From NCBI GenBank assembly GCA_022820645.1, contig JAJEFD010000003.1, forward strand, positions 1 through 64,000: a stretch of 64,000 nt of DNA, read 5' to 3'. The notes under the pieces are model-generated. The model made no database searches and was not told where the DNA came from. It saw only the letters and a list, made by a program, of their open reading frames with translations. Shown piece after piece: positions 50,641-61,303 of the stretch. The translations under genes and the position numbers were made by a program. This stretch comes from Dehalococcoidia bacterium. Lineage in GTDB: Bacteria; Chloroflexota; Dehalococcoidia; Lucifugimonadales; Australimonadaceae. Numbering within the stretch: position 1 is the stretch's first letter; every line of letters starts with the position of its first letter.

Positions 50641-51492
50641 CTACTGACCGAACCCGCTCCCGCCTGTGGGCGGCGTCATCTCGAGCCCGCATGTCTCGGC
50701 GGCTGCCATCAGTTCACCCAGCGCTGCCAGGTCCGGCTCTCCCCCGAAGAACAGGGCGAGCAGGTCCTCGAGGCTCCCGAGTTGCTCCTCCATGCACCGC
50801 ATGACGGAAGGGGGAGGCATCTGTTCGCCGACTTCTCCCGCGAAGCGAGCGGCCTCCTCGTCGCTCATGCAGAGCTGTATCTGGATGGCTGTGCCGAAGA
50901 GCTCGGCAGGATCTTCAGGCGGTTCACCGATCCCGAGTACGCTGGGGTTCTCCATCGCGAGACCGCTGATGCAGCTGCGCGTCTCCGCGCTCAGCCCTCC
51001 GGCCGCCGCAGACATCATGGCGATGCTGATGCCGATGGCGTTCTCCGGTGCGAGACATTCGAACGGAAGGGCATCCATTGCTCCCGGGGGAGCGCTCGCC
51101 AGGGGGAGGTTCATAACAGCACCCAGCGTGGCTTCACCGACGGCGTCACGCAGGCAGGAGACCTCGCCCTCGGAGAGCACAGCCATAAGGTCGCCTACGG
51201 TGGTGCTCTCGGTGATGACGAGGTCCTGAACGGACCCCGCCTCCGGCTGGGGCATCATGGCGTTCGGGGTTGGTTCCGGCGCGGGTGTCGGAGTCGGCGT
51301 TGGCGGGACCGGTGTTGGAGTTGCCGTCGGCGTCGGAGTCGGCGTTGGCCGGGGGGTCGCGGTTGGCGTTGGGGTCGGGTCGCTGCAAGCGGCGGCGAAT
51401 GCAGCGAGCATGAGAAGGATGAGCGTGACTGCGGCGGCGCTGCGGAAGCCGGTGCGGAGAGAAGCGGACAGGTTCGTGAGCATGAGGAACAC
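50641..51492 (-). CDS. Lipoprotein with Thr-Pro-rich linker, unknown function
   Basis: LMLAAFAAACSDPTPTPTATPRPTPTPTPTATPTP; Cys-containing C-terminal domain. Confidence 0.8.
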   Translation of the reverse strand: MFLMLTNLSASLRTGFRSAAAVTLILLMLAAFAAACSDPTPTPTATPRPTPTPTPTATPTPVPPTPTPTPAPEPTPNAMMPQPEAGSVQDLVITESTTVGDLMAVLSEGEVSCLRDAVGEATLGAVMNLPLASAPPGAMDALPFECLAPENAIGISIAMMSAAAGGLSAETRSCISGLAMENPSVLGIGEPPEDPAELFGTAIQIQLCMSDEEAARFAGEVGEQMPPPSVMRCMEEQLGSLEDLLALFFGGEPDLAALGELMAAAETCGLEMTPPTGGSGFGQ

Positions 51493-51707
51493 CCTCGCTG
51501 TGTCGATTTCGGTTGCCGGGGGTATCGCCTCCGCACCGCTCTACAATTGTAGATGGGTGAGAAGCACTCATACAACATAAGGAATCGGCGCATTTGACCT
51601 CGATGTGTGGAGGGATGAGGACACCTTGTCGGCGTGGATCGAACCGCTCCATGAGGGGCAAGGCTCCCTTGGACTATCATTCCAGGCGTCGACTCAGGGT
51701 GTGCACA

Positions 51708-52841
51708 GTGCAACTCACGAACCTGACACTCACGAACTTTCGTTCCTACCGGCAGCTTGAACTTGCGCTGGGGCCGGGGCTCACCGTTATCAGCGGCGAG
51801 AACGGGCAGGGCAAGAGCAATCTGCTGGAAGCGGTGTACCTGCTTGCCATCGGCAAGTCGTACCGCGCGGTGACGGAGCGCGACCTCGTCTCATGGCAGG
51901 CGGCGGAAGCCGGAGGGTATACGATCGTGGCGGCGGCGCTCGACGGGCCGCAGGGCGCACTCGAGCTGCGCGTCGGCCTCGACTGCAGAGAGGGCAACAG
52001 CACTGCCAAGCAGGTCCGGGTGAACGGCACGCCGAAGCGGATGTCCGACCTCGTGGGAATGATGGGCGCCGTGCTCTTCGCTGCCGAGGACATCGAGCTG
52101 GTGTCCGGCCCTCCGAGCGGACGCAGGCGCTATCTCGACGTGCTGCTCGCGCAGGTGTCGCGCCGGTACGTGCAGACGCTCTCGCGGTACCAACGGGTGC
52201 TGGCACAACGGAACACGCTCCTGCGTGCCATGCGCGAAGGGCGGGCCAGGGACGAAGAGCTCACTTTCTGGGACGACGCGCTGGTGAAGGAGGGCGCCGT
52301 CGTGCTGAGTGAACGCTGGTCGTCCATGGCGACGCTGGCAGCGTTCACTGCGTCCGCGTTCGAGCGCTTGTCATCGCAGGACGTGCTGTCGATAGCGTAC
52401 GCAGGGACGGCTGCGGAACCCGAAGACGGGGATGGGGAGCGTGCTCTGCGTGAGGCGCTGCGCGCTTCGCGCGACCAGGAACGCGCGCGAGGCATGACGG
52501 TCGTCGGGCCGCATCGTGATGATCTGCGGCTGATGCTGAACGGCGTGGAAGCGACACGGCACGCCTCGCGAGGACAGGCCCGGCTGGCGGCGCTGGCGAT
52601 GCGGCTGGGCGAGGCGCGTCTGCTGGCTGAGCGCAGAGGCGACCAGCCGTTGCTGCTGCTGGACGACGCGCTGTCCGAGCTCGACGAACGCCGCAGGAAA
52701 CTCGTGCTGGAAGAGGCGTGTTGCTATCCTCAGACCATCGTGACGACCGCTGATCCGCATGCGCTGCCCGAGGTGTTCCTGCGCTCTGCCCACCATCTGC
52801 GTGTCCGGGACGGGCAGATGATGACCGGGGAAGTTGCATGA
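51708..52841 (+). CDS. recF: DNA replication/repair protein RecF
   Basis: LTLTNFRSYRQLELALGPGLTVISGENGQGKSNLLEAVYLLAIGKSYR; LLLLDDALSELDERRR; GTG 51699/51708 preferred. Confidence 0.93.
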   Translation: MQLTNLTLTNFRSYRQLELALGPGLTVISGENGQGKSNLLEAVYLLAIGKSYRAVTERDLVSWQAAEAGGYTIVAAALDGPQGALELRVGLDCREGNSTAKQVRVNGTPKRMSDLVGMMGAVLFAAEDIELVSGPPSGRRRYLDVLLAQVSRRYVQTLSRYQRVLAQRNTLLRAMREGRARDEELTFWDDALVKEGAVVLSERWSSMATLAAFTASAFERLSSQDVLSIAYAGTAAEPEDGDGERALREALRASRDQERARGMTVVGPHRDDLRLMLNGVEATRHASRGQARLAALAMRLGEARLLAERRGDQPLLLLDDALSELDERRRKLVLEEACCYPQTIVTTADPHALPEVFLRSAHHLRVRDGQMMTGEVA

Positions 52842-53767
52842 GCGGGGCCGAGGTGCAGGCGCTCAGCGTTTCGGGCGTCCACAAGCGTTTCGGCAACGTG
52901 GAGGCCCTGCGCGGCGTCGACCTCTCGGTCGAGCAGGGTGAGATATTCGGCTTCCTCGGGCCGAACGGCGCTGGCAAGACCACGACCATCCGTGTCCTGA
53001 CCGGGTTCATCCGTGCGGACCAGGGCGCCGCCAGGGTGCTGGGGATGGAGTCCTGGGGCGAGACGGTTGCCATCAAGGCGAGACTTGGCTTCCTGCCGGA
53101 CGTGGTGGCGTTCGCCAGCGGCTTCACGGGGCAGGACTTCCTGAACTACGTTGCGAGCCTGAGGGGCATCAGGGGCAGACTCCCTCGCCAGGCGGAGCTG
53201 CTGGAGCGCCTGGAACTCCCGGACTCTGCGCTCCGGCGGAAGGTGAAAGGGTACTCCTCGGGTATGGCGAAGAAGCTGGCGCTCGTGCAGGCGATGCAGC
53301 ACGATCCCGACGTGCTGATCATGGACGAGCCGACCGAGGCGCTCGACCCGCTGATGCGGCAGGAGCTGTTCGCGATCATCAGGGAGGCGCGGGACAGAGG
53401 CGCGACGGTGTTCATGTCGTCCCACGTCCTGTCCGACGTGGAAGAAGTGTGCGAGCGGGTAGCGCTCATCCGCGACGGCCGCATCGTTGGGACGGGGTCG
53501 GTGGAAGCGCTGCGCGAGGGCAAGGCGCGCACGATGGAAGTGGAATTCCGGGAGTTGCCGTCAGGTGCGCTCGCCATACCCGGAGTGGAAGTGTTGTCGC
53601 AGGAAGGCACGAGGTGGGAGCTGGCCATCTCGGGCGACATCAACGAGGTGCTGCGGGAGCTGGCGAAGCACGACGTAGCCGACATGACCTATGAGCGGTT
53701 AAGCTTGGAGAACCTGTTCATGGGCTTCTACGGCGAAGGCGGTGGGAAGGAGCTGGCGGATGCTTAG
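52838..53767 (+). CDS. ABC transporter ATP-binding protein
   Basis: GFLGPNGAGKTTTIRVLTG; YSSGMAKKLALVQAMQHDPDVLIMDEPTEALDP. Confidence 0.95.
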   Translation: MSGAEVQALSVSGVHKRFGNVEALRGVDLSVEQGEIFGFLGPNGAGKTTTIRVLTGFIRADQGAARVLGMESWGETVAIKARLGFLPDVVAFASGFTGQDFLNYVASLRGIRGRLPRQAELLERLELPDSALRRKVKGYSSGMAKKLALVQAMQHDPDVLIMDEPTEALDPLMRQELFAIIREARDRGATVFMSSHVLSDVEEVCERVALIRDGRIVGTGSVEALREGKARTMEVEFRELPSGALAIPGVEVLSQEGTRWELAISGDINEVLRELAKHDVADMTYERLSLENLFMGFYGEGGGKELADA

Positions 53768-54566
53768 CGTCTTCACGTACACGCTCCGCTCGCACCGCAT
53801 CGGGTTGCTCGCCGTGTCGGTGGGCTTGTTCCTGATGAGCCTGATCATCGTCTACACGTTCGATGCGTTCGGTGGTCTGGATGCGCTTGCCGATCTGTTC
53901 GAATCGTTGCCTGCGCCGATGGCCGCGATGTTCCGCGCGCAGGCGGGGTTCGGGACGACGATAACGAGCTACATCGCACTCGACTACCGGCATCCGGTCT
54001 ACATCATCGCGGGGCTCGCGTTCGTGTTGTCGGTATCGAGCGGCGCGGCGTCGCGCGAGATTGAGCGGGGGACGGCGTTGATGCTGCTTGCGTCGCCCAT
54101 GGCGCGCTGGCGCTACCTGGCAGCGAAGACAGGCGTGCTGGTGGTGGGGGCTGTGGTCATCGTAACGATGTCCTGGCTGGGTTCGATGGCAGGGACGGCG
54201 CTGACGGGCGTTGCCGGCGACGTGGAAAGCGGGACGCTGATGCTGGCCCAGCTGAACGAACTGGGCGTGCTCCTGGCGGCGGGCGGCATCGCGATGCTGC
54301 TCTCCGCCGTGAGCTCGGACGGTGGCCGCACGGTATCCGTAACCGCCGGGATACTGACGGTGATGTACTTCCTCGACTTCGTGGGGGCGATATGGGGCCC
54401 GGCGGAGCCATTGGCGCCCCTGTCGATCTTCTACTACTTCGATCCCCTGGCTATCGCAACGAACGGCACGACGCTCCTGCGCGACATAGTGGTGCTGTTC
54501 GGCGTCGGACTCGCGGGGTTCGTCGCAGCGCTCGTGCTGTTCCAGCGGCGGGACATCACGCGCTAG
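53760..54566 (+). CDS. ABC transporter permease (ABC-2-like)
   Basis: Multi-TM; SREIERGTALMLLASPMARWRYLAAK; overlaps the ATPase gene by 8 bp. Confidence 0.85.
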   Translation: MLSVFTYTLRSHRIGLLAVSVGLFLMSLIIVYTFDAFGGLDALADLFESLPAPMAAMFRAQAGFGTTITSYIALDYRHPVYIIAGLAFVLSVSSGAASREIERGTALMLLASPMARWRYLAAKTGVLVVGAVVIVTMSWLGSMAGTALTGVAGDVESGTLMLAQLNELGVLLAAGGIAMLLSAVSSDGGRTVSVTAGILTVMYFLDFVGAIWGPAEPLAPLSIFYYFDPLAIATNGTTLLRDIVVLFGVGLAGFVAALVLFQRRDITR

Positions 54567-54574
54567 CGGCGCGA

Positions 54575-56029
54575 CTACAGATCCGGGTGCCGGTCGTGCC
54601 ACTCTGACGCCTGTTCGTAGGCGTAGGCGGCGCGGAGGAGCGTGGGCTCGCTCAGGTGCGGGCCGAGCAACTGCAGTCCGATGGGGAGGCCGTCCGAAAA
54701 TCCGCACGGCACCGAGATGCCGGGGATGCCCGCGATGTTCGCGGGGATGGTGCAGATGTCGTTCGCGTGCATGACGATGGGATCGACGATACCGCCGATC
54801 TCGAATGCCGTGGTCGGAGAGGTGGGGAGCGCCAGGACGTCAACGCGCTGGAAGGCGTCGTGGAACTCCCGGCGGATGAGCGTCCGCACCTGCTGCGCCT
54901 TCTTGTAGTAAGCGTCGTAGTATCCGGCTGAGAGCGCGTACGCTCCCATGAGGATGCGTCGGCGCACCTCTGCGCCGAAACCGTTGCGCCGCGTCGCGTC
55001 CAAAGCGGCCCACATGCCGTCCGCTTCCTGGTCGGAGTAGCCGTACTTCACGCCGTCGTACCGGGCGAGGTTCGCCGAACACTCGGACGGCGCGAGTATG
55101 TAGTAGACCGCAAGTGCGGCGCGCGACGTGGGCAGAGCGACCTCCTCGACGACCGCGCCCTGCGATTCGAGTACGGCGAGCGCGGCTTTCACCGACTCTG
55201 CAACCGTTGGGTCGATGCCGTCGCCGAGGTACTCCGGCACGACGCCGATGCGCAGTCCCTGCACGCCGTCCTGGAGTCCGTTCGTATAGTCCGGCGGCTC
55301 CGCGGGGATGCTGGTGGAATCCAGCGGGTCGTAACCGGCGATGGCGTTGAGCACGACCGCTGCGTCCTCCACGGAACGCGTCAGGGGTCCGATCTGATCG
55401 AGCGAGGATGCGAATGCGACGAGGCCGAAGCGCGAGACGAGGCCATAGGTTGGCTTGAGGCCGACGATGCCGCAGAGGGCAGCAGGCTGTCGTATCGAGC
55501 CGCCGGTGTCCGAGCCGAGCGAGTAAGGCGCCAACCCCGCAGCGACTGCCGCTGCGGGGCCGCCGCTCGATCCGCCGGGCACACGGGAGAGGTCCCAGGG
55601 GTTGTGGACGGTCTTGAACGCCGAGGTCTCGTTGGAGGAGCCCATGGCGAACTCGTCCATGTTGCCCTTACCGAGGAGTGCGCCCCCGGCGTTGGCGAGG
55701 CGGGTGGTCACGGTGGCGTCGTAGGGAGGTGTGTATCCCTCCAGCATGAGCGATGCGCAGGTCGTGGCTATGCCGCGCGTGGAGAGGTTGTCCTTGAGTT
55801 GCAGAGGGATGCCGGTGAGCGGTCCTGCATCGCCCTGTGCGATGCGGCGGTCAGCTTCGGCGGCCTGCGCCCGTGCGGTATCAGGCGTTACTGCAAGGTA
55901 AGCGCCGATGCCCGGGTCCAGCTCGGCGATGCGCTCCAGATGGGCCTCCGTGAGCTCCGCGGAGGAGACCTCTCTCTCGGCCAGGGCGCGGGACATCCGG
56001 GTTACGGTCTGATAGTGCAGTTCGCTCAT
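54575..56029 (-). CDS. gatA: Aspartyl/glutamyl-tRNA(Asn/Gln) amidotransferase subunit A
   Basis: GIPLQLKDNLSTRGIATTCAS; RVPGGSSGGPAAAVAAGLAPYSLGSDTGGSIRQPAALCG. Confidence 0.97.
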   Translation of the reverse strand: MSELHYQTVTRMSRALAEREVSSAELTEAHLERIAELDPGIGAYLAVTPDTARAQAAEADRRIAQGDAGPLTGIPLQLKDNLSTRGIATTCASLMLEGYTPPYDATVTTRLANAGGALLGKGNMDEFAMGSSNETSAFKTVHNPWDLSRVPGGSSGGPAAAVAAGLAPYSLGSDTGGSIRQPAALCGIVGLKPTYGLVSRFGLVAFASSLDQIGPLTRSVEDAAVVLNAIAGYDPLDSTSIPAEPPDYTNGLQDGVQGLRIGVVPEYLGDGIDPTVAESVKAALAVLESQGAVVEEVALPTSRAALAVYYILAPSECSANLARYDGVKYGYSDQEADGMWAALDATRRNGFGAEVRRRILMGAYALSAGYYDAYYKKAQQVRTLIRREFHDAFQRVDVLALPTSPTTAFEIGGIVDPIVMHANDICTIPANIAGIPGISVPCGFSDGLPIGLQLLGPHLSEPTLLRAAYAYEQASEWHDRHPDL

Positions 56030-56032
56030 CGA

Positions 56033-56347
56033 TCAGGATTCATCCATCACGGCTTGTACCCGGAAGAAAGAGCCTTCGCGCCGCGGGGCGTTGGCGAGGA
56101 CGTCCTCGCGCTCCAGCGGCGGGCGGGAGACGTCGTCGCGCATAACCGTGTGGACTTCCTCCACCGCATGACCTGTCGGCTCGATGCCGGAGGTATCTAT
56201 GCGTTGCAGGACGCTCACTTCGTCGAGGAGCTTGGCCATCTCGGCGCGCAGCTGCTCGGCCTCCTCATCGGTGAGCCCGATGTGGCACAGCGCGGCTACC
56301 TGCCGCACTTGTTCGACGGAGAGTTCAGGTTCCGGTTGGTTGGTCAT
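56033..56347 (-). CDS. gatC: Asp/Glu-tRNA amidotransferase subunit C
   Basis: LSVEQVRQVAALCHIGLTDEEAEQLRAEMAKLLDEVSVLQRIDTSGIEPTGH. Confidence 0.94.
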   Translation of the reverse strand: MTNQPEPELSVEQVRQVAALCHIGLTDEEAEQLRAEMAKLLDEVSVLQRIDTSGIEPTGHAVEEVHTVMRDDVSRPPLEREDVLANAPRREGSFFRVQAVMDES

Positions 56348-56538
56348 GGTCGGTGACGCACGTAGATGCGCGGCATACCCGGGGACGGGCATCAGTCTAT
56401 CAGACGCGCTCGGTCTGGCGGCCAGGGATGCTCTCAACGTGCGCTTACGCGCAAGCGAATCTGCTTCCGGTGCTTCTGAGGCACGTTTAAACTGATTGAC
56501 CAGTTAGTGGAGGTTCGCCTGCCGAGAGGGACGCGCCG

Positions 56539-56844
56539 ATGAAGATATCCCAGATCGCCAATTACAGCTTGCTCGCCGAGGGTGGCCTCCCCCCCTTACA
56601 GGCGATGGTGTACGAAGAGTTGATGCGCCGCCCGGACGAGGTGTTCGAGTACCAGGGCGACGAACTGATCAGGACTTTCCCCCGTATGAAGCGCTCCGCG
56701 CTCAACTGGTCGCTGTGGCTGCTGGCGAAGACGGGGCACATCGGCAAGTTACGGGTCCGGGTGGATGGCAGGCTGACGACGGTCTATGGCGCTCACGAGG
56801 CGGTAGACGCGCTCAAAGAGCGCATGGGTATCGCTACCAACTAG
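56539..56844 (+). CDS. Hypothetical 101-aa protein
   Basis: ATG start with upstream purine-rich region; lone plus-strand gene. Confidence 0.6.
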   Translation: MKISQIANYSLLAEGGLPPLQAMVYEELMRRPDEVFEYQGDELIRTFPRMKRSALNWSLWLLAKTGHIGKLRVRVDGRLTTVYGAHEAVDALKERMGIATN

Positions 56845-56862
56845 CGGGCCTGCCGGGAGTCC

Positions 56863-57177
56863 TCAGGAGCCGGCCGACTGGCTCGCGAGGTCGCGGAGCA
56901 GCTTGTAGGGGAATATCCCCGTGTCGTGCAGGTCGCTGAAGAGCAGGCCGACGGCGTAGCGGCCTATCTCCATGTACTCCTCTATCGTCACGTCCGACGG
57001 CACGTCGTCCACCCCTACGCGCCGCGTGTGCGTGATCTCGTCCACGCACTGGGCGCAGCCGCAGTGTCCCCGCAGGTAGCGGTGGGGGAGAAGGGTTTCG
57101 ACTCCGTCCTTCCAGATGATGTGGAGTCCGTCCGGTGCGATGTCTATCTGCCGGGGCTCGTACTGCTCTTCCGCCAT
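56863..57177 (-). CDS. DUF971-like protein
   Basis: PRQIDIAPDGLHIIWKDGVETLLPHRYLRGHCGCAQCVDE. Confidence 0.75.
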   Translation of the reverse strand: MAEEQYEPRQIDIAPDGLHIIWKDGVETLLPHRYLRGHCGCAQCVDEITHTRRVGVDDVPSDVTIEEYMEIGRYAVGLLFSDLHDTGIFPYKLLRDLASQSAGS

Positions 57178-57212
57178 GATCCTGTCTCGCTCTCCCTTCG
57201 CAGGGTAGGGAA

Positions 57213-58166
57213 CTAGAGTTCCGCTTCCCTGCCGATGCCGCCGTCCAGCGCCTTGCGGTAGACGTGCATGCCGACGGTAACGTCCTCCATCGCCAGCCCC
57301 TGGGACTCGAAGAGGGTGATGGCCTCCGGCGACGGTCTGCCAGCCACGCGCCCGGAAACCACGTCGCGCAACTCCACGGCGTTCTCCCAGCGGAAAGCCC
57401 GGCGCTCGGCGGCCCAGATCAACTCGCCGCACTCTATCTTCGCGTCCTCGAGGTCGTCCACGACGACGATGCCGCTGCGCCGTATCGTCGTCTCGTCTAC
57501 CTCGCGGCGCATCCAGTGGTTGCTCCCCGCAGCGTTGACGTGGGCGCCAGGGGCGAGCGATTCGCCGTCGAACACCGGCTCGCGCGAGTTGGTGATGGCG
57601 CAGACGATAGCGGACCCGGCGACGGCGTCGTGCGCAGACTCGGTCGGGCGTACATCTACGCCGAGTTCGGCTGACATCCGGTGTGCGAACGCTTCTCGAC
57701 GTTCCGGATTGCGGCTATAGACCAGGGCTCGTTCGACCGGGCGGACCGCAGCGACGGCTGCGAGTTGCGTCCGCGCCTGGTAGCCGCTCCCGATGACGGC
57801 AACCGTGCCGGCGTCCGGGCGCGCCATGTAACGGGTAGCCACACCGCTCGCGGCGCCGGTGCGTATCTGTCCGAGTGCGTTGGCCGCGAGCATGGCAAGA
57901 GGGGAGCCGTCCTCCGTGCTGAAGAGGAGGACGACCATGCGGCTGGACCCCCTTGTGCCGCTCACGTAGGTCTTCAGTCCGGTTGCTCCGGCGTCGTTGG
58001 ACATCCCGGCCATCACCTGTTGCGCGCCCCGCATGAGCGGCAGCCGGTACCGTGGCATATTGGACACCGACCCCCTAGCCCATTCGGCGAATGCGGCGTC
58101 GAGCACGTCCACGCACTCGTTCATGGGGAGCAGGTCTCGTACTTCTTGTTCGTTGAGCAGCAGCAA
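57213..58166 (-). CDS. Ornithine cyclodeaminase/mu-crystallin family
   Basis: GTVAVIGSGYQARTQLAAVAAVRPVERALVYSRNPERREAFA; GAHVNAAGSNHWMRREVDE. Confidence 0.92.
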   Translation of the reverse strand: MLLLNEQEVRDLLPMNECVDVLDAAFAEWARGSVSNMPRYRLPLMRGAQQVMAGMSNDAGATGLKTYVSGTRGSSRMVVLLFSTEDGSPLAMLAANALGQIRTGAASGVATRYMARPDAGTVAVIGSGYQARTQLAAVAAVRPVERALVYSRNPERREAFAHRMSAELGVDVRPTESAHDAVAGSAIVCAITNSREPVFDGESLAPGAHVNAAGSNHWMRREVDETTIRRSGIVVVDDLEDAKIECGELIWAAERRAFRWENAVELRDVVSGRVAGRPSPEAITLFESQGLAMEDVTVGMHVYRKALDGGIGREAEL

Positions 58167-58169
58167 GCG

Positions 58170-59270
58170 TTAGTTCTCCTCTTCGCCGTCGTCCATATCC
58201 AGGGCAAGCTGCCCGGGAGTCTGAACGGGCCGTAGATTGCTGACGCCGACGCCGATGAGGCGAACGTTCGTCCTGGGTTCCCAGTTGGCGTCCAGCAGAT
58301 GCAGCGCGTCGGCAAGTATCGCATCGGCGTGGGCTGTTGCGTTATCCCGGCTCGTGGAGCGTGTGAGCGTGGTGAAGTCGGAAAGGCGGAGCTTGAGCGT
58401 AACAGTGCGGCCCACCAGGCCGTGACGCTCCAGCGAATGCGCTACCCGCTCTGCCATGCGCCGCAGTTCCTCCGCCAGTGATTCACGAGCGTTCACGTCT
58501 TCCGCGAAGGTCTCCTCCGCACTCACGGACTTCGTCTCCCTGTCCGTCTCCACGGGGGATGGGTCTTCCCCTTGTGCTCGCCGCTTGAGTGCCGCGCCCC
58601 ATGGCCCCAGTACGGTTACCAGCGCCTCTGGCGACGCGGCGGCGATCTGGCCGAGTGTGTGGAACCCGTGCGCCTTCAGACGCTCCGTGGAGCGTGGCCC
58701 GATACCGGGCAGGGAGCGCACGTCTAGGTCCGCGAGGAACGCCGGTTCCGTTCCTGGCTCGACGACGACGAATCCGCCGGGTTTGCCCGTTTCACAGGCG
58801 ACCTTCGCGACCATCTTGTTGCTCGCGATACCCACGGAGCACGGGAGGCCGAGGTCAACGCGTACCCGGCCCTGCATCCGGTGGGCGCGGCCGGCGGCCT
58901 CCTGCATGTCCTTCGATACGGGCGTGAGGTCGACGTAGGCCTCGTCTATGGACATCTGCTGGATGACGCCGGACTCCTGCTGAAGGATGTCCATCACTCG
59001 CCCGGAGTATTCGCGGTAGAGGTGGAAGCGTGGCCGAAGGACAACCGCCTCCGGGCAGAGCCGTACGGCGCGGGACATGGGCATGGCAGAGTGGCAGCCA
59101 TACTTCCGCGCTTCGTACGAGGCCGCCGCCACCACCCCCCGCGACGTGGGGCTGCCTCCGATGAGCAGCGGCTTCCCCGCGAGGGACGGCTCTTCGAGCA
59201 CCTCCACCGAGGCGTAGAAGGCGTCGAGGTCTACGAGGGCGATGTACCGCTGGTCGTCCACGGCGCTCAT
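58170..59270 (-). CDS. dinB: DNA polymerase IV (Y family)
   Basis: IALVDLDAFYASVEV; QQMSIDEAYVDLT; PCSVGIASNKMVAKVA; LPGIGPRSTERLKAHG. Confidence 0.95.
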   Translation of the reverse strand: MSAVDDQRYIALVDLDAFYASVEVLEEPSLAGKPLLIGGSPTSRGVVAAASYEARKYGCHSAMPMSRAVRLCPEAVVLRPRFHLYREYSGRVMDILQQESGVIQQMSIDEAYVDLTPVSKDMQEAAGRAHRMQGRVRVDLGLPCSVGIASNKMVAKVACETGKPGGFVVVEPGTEPAFLADLDVRSLPGIGPRSTERLKAHGFHTLGQIAAASPEALVTVLGPWGAALKRRAQGEDPSPVETDRETKSVSAEETFAEDVNARESLAEELRRMAERVAHSLERHGLVGRTVTLKLRLSDFTTLTRSTSRDNATAHADAILADALHLLDANWEPRTNVRLIGVGVSNLRPVQTPGQLALDMDDGEEEN

Positions 59271-59416
59271 GGTAGCCCTGGTGTCGCGTACGTGGAAACG
59301 GTCGGTTGTCGTGTGCACGCTGGATGCGGGGCGTGCGCAATTGAAACGCCACCTCCCGCACGTGTGCAGGGAGGCGGCGTTGGATCGATAGTAGGACTGG
59401 GGTGTGTGTTGTCGGG

Positions 59417-59710
59417 CTACTTGCGTACCGCCCCTGCGAGATCTGCGCCTGCCGTGAAACCGACACGCTTGTGAGCGGGGACGTTGATGCGTTGCCCTGC
59501 CTGTGGACCGCGGATGGCGGTTACCTGCCGTTCCTTCACCTGCCGGGACTCGAAAGAGCCGAACCCGGTGAGGACGACACGGTCTCCGGCTGCCACCGCT
59601 TCTGTGATGCTTTCGAGCACTGCATTGAGTGCGGCGTCTCCCGCGGCACGGGTTCCGTTAAGCTTGAGTGAGACTCTCAGCGCCAGGTCTCCCTTACGAA
59701 TTGTTGCCAC
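59417..59710 (-). CDS. HU-family DNA-binding protein (GTG start)
   Basis: ALNAVLESITEAVAAGDRVVLTGFGSFESRQVKERQ..INVPAHKRVGFTAG. Confidence 0.92.
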   Translation of the reverse strand: MATIRKGDLALRVSLKLNGTRAAGDAALNAVLESITEAVAAGDRVVLTGFGSFESRQVKERQVTAIRGPQAGQRINVPAHKRVGFTAGADLAGAVRK

Positions 59711-59816
59711 CCTTTCACACCTCCTCGCACTGAGGCTGGGGCGAGGCCTCAATGCTTCTGTGGTTCGGGGCAGTATAGCACGGGCGCTACGTGCCGGACG
59801 GAATACAGAGGCTAAC

Positions 59817-60632
59817 TCAGGCAGTTGGCTCTCGGCCCCACCACGCGTGGAAGTGATGTAATGGCCCATGCCCCCCCCCGATGGGAGGAGCGCCCGCGAT
59901 GGCTGCGGTGACGTACGCTTTCGCGTCGGATACTGCGCCCTCCACGGTGTTGCCGCGTGCGAGCCCGGCAGCGACCGCCGATGCGAACGTGCAACCTGTG
60001 CCGTGCGTGCTGGTCGTGGAGATGCGCTTCGCAGGGAACTCAGTGAACGCTGAACCGTCGTACAGCACGTCCACCGCGTCCTCGCCGAAGTGGCCTCCCT
60101 TCACGACGACGTAGCGGCAGCCCATGGCGTGGATGGCACCTGCGGCGTCCCGTGCCTGCTCCATCGTTTCGACGGGATGCCCGCAGAGGGCGGCTGCTTC
60201 TCCTGCATTCGGCGTGGAGACCAGCGCCAGGGGGAGCAGCCGGGAGATGAGCGCGGATACGGCATCCTCACGCAGAAGGCGGTCGCCGCCTTTTGCCACC
60301 ATCACCGGGTCCACGACGAGTTGCTCCACGCCGTGATGCCGGAGCCGTTCCGCAACTGTCTCGATGATCGCCGCGCTGGAGAGCATCCCCGTCTTCACCG
60401 CGTCCATACCGATATCAGTCGCCACGGCGTCTATCTGGGCGCTGATCACGTCCACCGGCAGTTCGTGGATAGCCGTGACGCCCAGCGTGTTCTGCGCGGT
60501 GACGGCGGTCAGTGCGCTTGCCCCGTACACCTCGAACGCGGCGAACGTCTTGAGGTCGGCCTGTATGCCAGCGCCGCCCCCCGAGTCAGAACCTGCGATC
60601 GTCAGTGCGATGGGGGTACGCCCTTCGTTCAT
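59817..60632 (-). CDS. thiD: Hydroxymethylpyrimidine/phosphomethylpyrimidine kinase
   Basis: [61 protein letters not shown]. Confidence 0.95.
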   Translation of the reverse strand: MNEGRTPIALTIAGSDSGGGAGIQADLKTFAAFEVYGASALTAVTAQNTLGVTAIHELPVDVISAQIDAVATDIGMDAVKTGMLSSAAIIETVAERLRHHGVEQLVVDPVMVAKGGDRLLREDAVSALISRLLPLALVSTPNAGEAAALCGHPVETMEQARDAAGAIHAMGCRYVVVKGGHFGEDAVDVLYDGSAFTEFPAKRISTTSTHGTGCTFASAVAAGLARGNTVEGAVSDAKAYVTAAIAGAPPIGGGHGPLHHFHAWWGREPTA

Positions 60633-61300
60633 ACCGGCCACTCCTCCCGGTTCCATGCCATCTCCCAGAAGAGGTACTCGTAGCGGGAGCTGGTGACGAA
60701 CGTCTCTTCGATGCGGGCCAACTCGTTCTCGGGCAGCCCTTCGGCGATGTGGTCGAGCAGGCCGCGGCACCATTCGGCCAGTTCGGCGAACTCGGCGGAC
60801 GCGTACATGTCGATCCATGCGGCGTAGCGCGGGTCTTCCGGTCGTTCCCGTGCAGCGAGCCGCTGACCGACCTCCGAGAACCCCCACATGCACGGCAGCA
60901 GCGCGCCGACGATCTCGGGGAAGCTGCCCGTCGCAGCCGTGCGAACGAGGAAGTCCGTGTACGCACGGCAGGTAGGCGACATCTCCTCGGTCTCCAGGTC
61001 TTCCTCGGTGATGCCGAACTCCGCCGCGTAGGAGCGGTGCATGGACATCTCCACGTTCAGCGTCTCGTTCGTAAGCTGCGCCAGCTTCGTCATCGCCTCG
61101 AGGTTGGGGGCGCGCGCCGACGCTGTCGCGAGCATCCGGGCGTACTCGATCAGGAAGCGGTAGTCCTGCCGCACCCAGTGCCGGAAACGGGCGATGTCCA
61201 AGCTGCCGTTGCCGATGCCCCGGATGAACGGGTGCTCGTGCTGCGCCTCCCACACATCTGCGGCTGCTGCCTTCAAGCGGGAACTGAATGGTTCAGGCAT
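60629..61300 (-). CDS. tenA: TenA-family thiaminase II / aminopyrimidine aminohydrolase
   Basis: [64 protein letters not shown]. Confidence 0.93.
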   Translation of the reverse strand: MPEPFSSRLKAAAADVWEAQHEHPFIRGIGNGSLDIARFRHWVRQDYRFLIEYARMLATASARAPNLEAMTKLAQLTNETLNVEMSMHRSYAAEFGITEEDLETEEMSPTCRAYTDFLVRTAATGSFPEIVGALLPCMWGFSEVGQRLAARERPEDPRYAAWIDMYASAEFAELAEWCRGLLDHIAEGLPENELARIEETFVTSSRYEYLFWEMAWNREEWPV

Positions 61301-61303
61301 GGC

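Noticed and set aside
56430-56460. GTGCGCTTACGCGCAAGCG resembling hairpin 1 of the REP family
   Set aside because: Stem is imperfect and the second hairpin is absent; overlaps only the spurious N-terminal extension of the gatC ORF.
59865-59885. Run of C residues (cccccccccg) near the thiD 3' end as a phase-variation tract
   Set aside because: Lies at the extreme C-terminus of thiD in an otherwise GC-rich context; no evidence for a functional switch.
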